64,000 nucleotides of DNA, taken from NCBI GenBank assembly GCA_016271365.2, contig CM057451.1, forward strand, positions 494,253,501 to 494,317,500. The letters are read 5' to 3'. The number at the start of each line of letters is the position of its first letter. The stretch's first letter is position 1. This DNA comes from Neoceratodus forsteri. Lineage: Eukaryota > Chordata > Ceratodontiformes > Ceratodontidae. The notes under the pieces are model-generated. The model saw only the letters and a list, made by a program, of their open reading frames with translations, was not told where the DNA came from and searched no databases. The position numbers and the translations under genes are program-made. Below, one piece after another: positions 63,636-64,000 of the stretch.

Positions 63636-64000
63636 ATGAGCAGGATATCTGCCATATATGGTGTAACTTTGTCCCTGCTTATGGTGTCTCTGGTCACTTT
63701 ATTTTCCAGTAATGTGAATAGCATTAAGAGCCTAAGGAAAAGACAAGCAGTATATTCACATTTACAATCTTTTCCTTCTGGAATTTTTTTTCTGCAGGAC
63801 TCCAGGTTACACACAGTGCTGGAATTAAAACAAGCGATAAAATGTTGGTATTCAGGCATATCATACTGGTCCATTGGAGCAGACACACGTTCTGGTATGG
63901 CCATATTGTTCAAAGGTGTAGATGTTCACATTGTTAAACTGGTGGATCTTGTGCCAGGATGTGCCTTAGTTTTAGATGTTAAAATGCGAACTGTACTTTT
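63636..64000 (+). CDS. Tx1-clade ORF2p, endonuclease start, open to window edge
   Basis: ATG 63,636 starts a frame with no stop to the end of the window (121 codons). It reads TLFSSNVNSIKSLRKRQAVY, FFLQDSRLH and ADTRSGMAILFKG. These match the first endonuclease motifs of the first copy's ORF2 (NINGIKSEKKR, CSQDTQLKSYL) and the general N-N-I-K-S, F-L-Q-(E/D) pattern of the clade. The catalytic Glu of the usual QET motif is Asp here (QDS), as in the first copy (QDT). An alternative start is ATG 63,681. Whether ORF2 is intact beyond the window cannot be judged. Confidence 0.75.
   Translation, partial: MSRISAIYGVTLSLLMVSLVTLFSSNVNSIKSLRKRQAVYSHLQSFPSGIFFLQDSRLHTVLELKQAIKCWYSGISYWSIGADTRSGMAILFKGVDVHIVKLVDLVPGCALVLDVKMRTVL

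Larger units (their letters stand above)
54671..64000 (+). mobile_element. Tx1-clade LINE, second copy, interrupted by L1 and SINE, continues past the window
   Basis: The element starts at the 3' end of the first Tx1 copy in the same orientation. It has an ORF1 split by a full-length L1 (55,522-61,867) and a minus-strand SINE (62,221-62,434), then an ORF2 whose endonuclease is open to the window edge. It is related to the first copy but clearly diverged: the ORF1 knuckles and the TVLF.NEGV motif are shared, while the N-terminal parts are not alignable by eye. Confidence 0.85.

Noticed and set aside
1..64000. CRISPR array, bacterial operon or viral genome
   Set aside because: No regularly spaced identical repeats with unique spacers, no operon-like gene packing, and no capsid or envelope motifs; the content is vertebrate retrotransposons.

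Overview
This window looks like repeat-dense intergenic DNA from a vertebrate, most likely an amphibian. I see no convincing single-copy host gene. The evidence is the mix of element types: CR1, L2, L1 and Tx1-clade non-LTR retrotransposons; tRNA-headed SINEs with a MIR-like core; a short TTAA/TTAAAGGGG-ended palindromic element of the T2 (Kolobok) kind described in Xenopus; and hammerhead ribozyme motifs in units of about 350 bp that recall newt satellite 2. The CR1 3' tails (GGGCAGACTGGGTGGGCC, then repeated CTATGTTT) fit a caecilian-like genome, but the species assignment is inference.

Layout. 1-1,585: 5' part of an L1 on the minus strand (degraded ORF1). About 1,590-11,240: one old L2-like element on the plus strand, split twice. 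The first insert is a large foldback palindrome (about 1,740-5,745) that itself holds a CR1 copy. The second is a short terminal-inverted-repeat element (7,210-9,764) that also holds a CR1 copy. 12,250-26,760: a hairpin MITE, then a CR1 with an esterase-type ORF1. That CR1 is split by a full-length L1 (14,747-20,969, flanked by 16-bp duplications) and by an unclassified 3.6-kb block (22,020-25,605). 26,765-30,770: a nearly complete L2-like element on the minus strand, with a T2-type MITE in its 3' region. 31,086-34,640: a duplicated unclassified repeat, then plain sequence. 34,640-43,190: a patchwork of L2 and CR1 fragments and four SINE-related pieces. 43,191-54,670: a Tx1-clade element whose ORF2 is split by an unclassified block and by a 1.16-kb palindrome carrying hammerhead ribozymes. 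54,671-64,000: a second Tx1-clade element placed head to tail behind the first. Its ORF1 is split by a full-length L1 (55,522-61,867) and a SINE, and its ORF2 runs off the window edge still open.

The elements illustrate a typical retrotransposon ecosystem. Autonomous L1, L2, CR1 and Tx1 elements encode a nucleic-acid-binding ORF1 and an endonuclease-reverse transcriptase ORF2. The SINEs share their 3' tail with the L2 on the minus strand and were probably mobilised by it. Nesting order gives relative ages: both CR1 copies in the first 10 kb are younger than the foldback and TIR elements they sit in, and those are younger than the L2.

The most notable signal is a pair of back-to-back type I hammerhead ribozymes near 53,294-53,417. 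They lie in an inverted pair of head-to-tail dimers flanked by an exact 11-bp duplication. Everything here was read by eye, so boundaries marked 'about' are good to roughly 10-30 bases.
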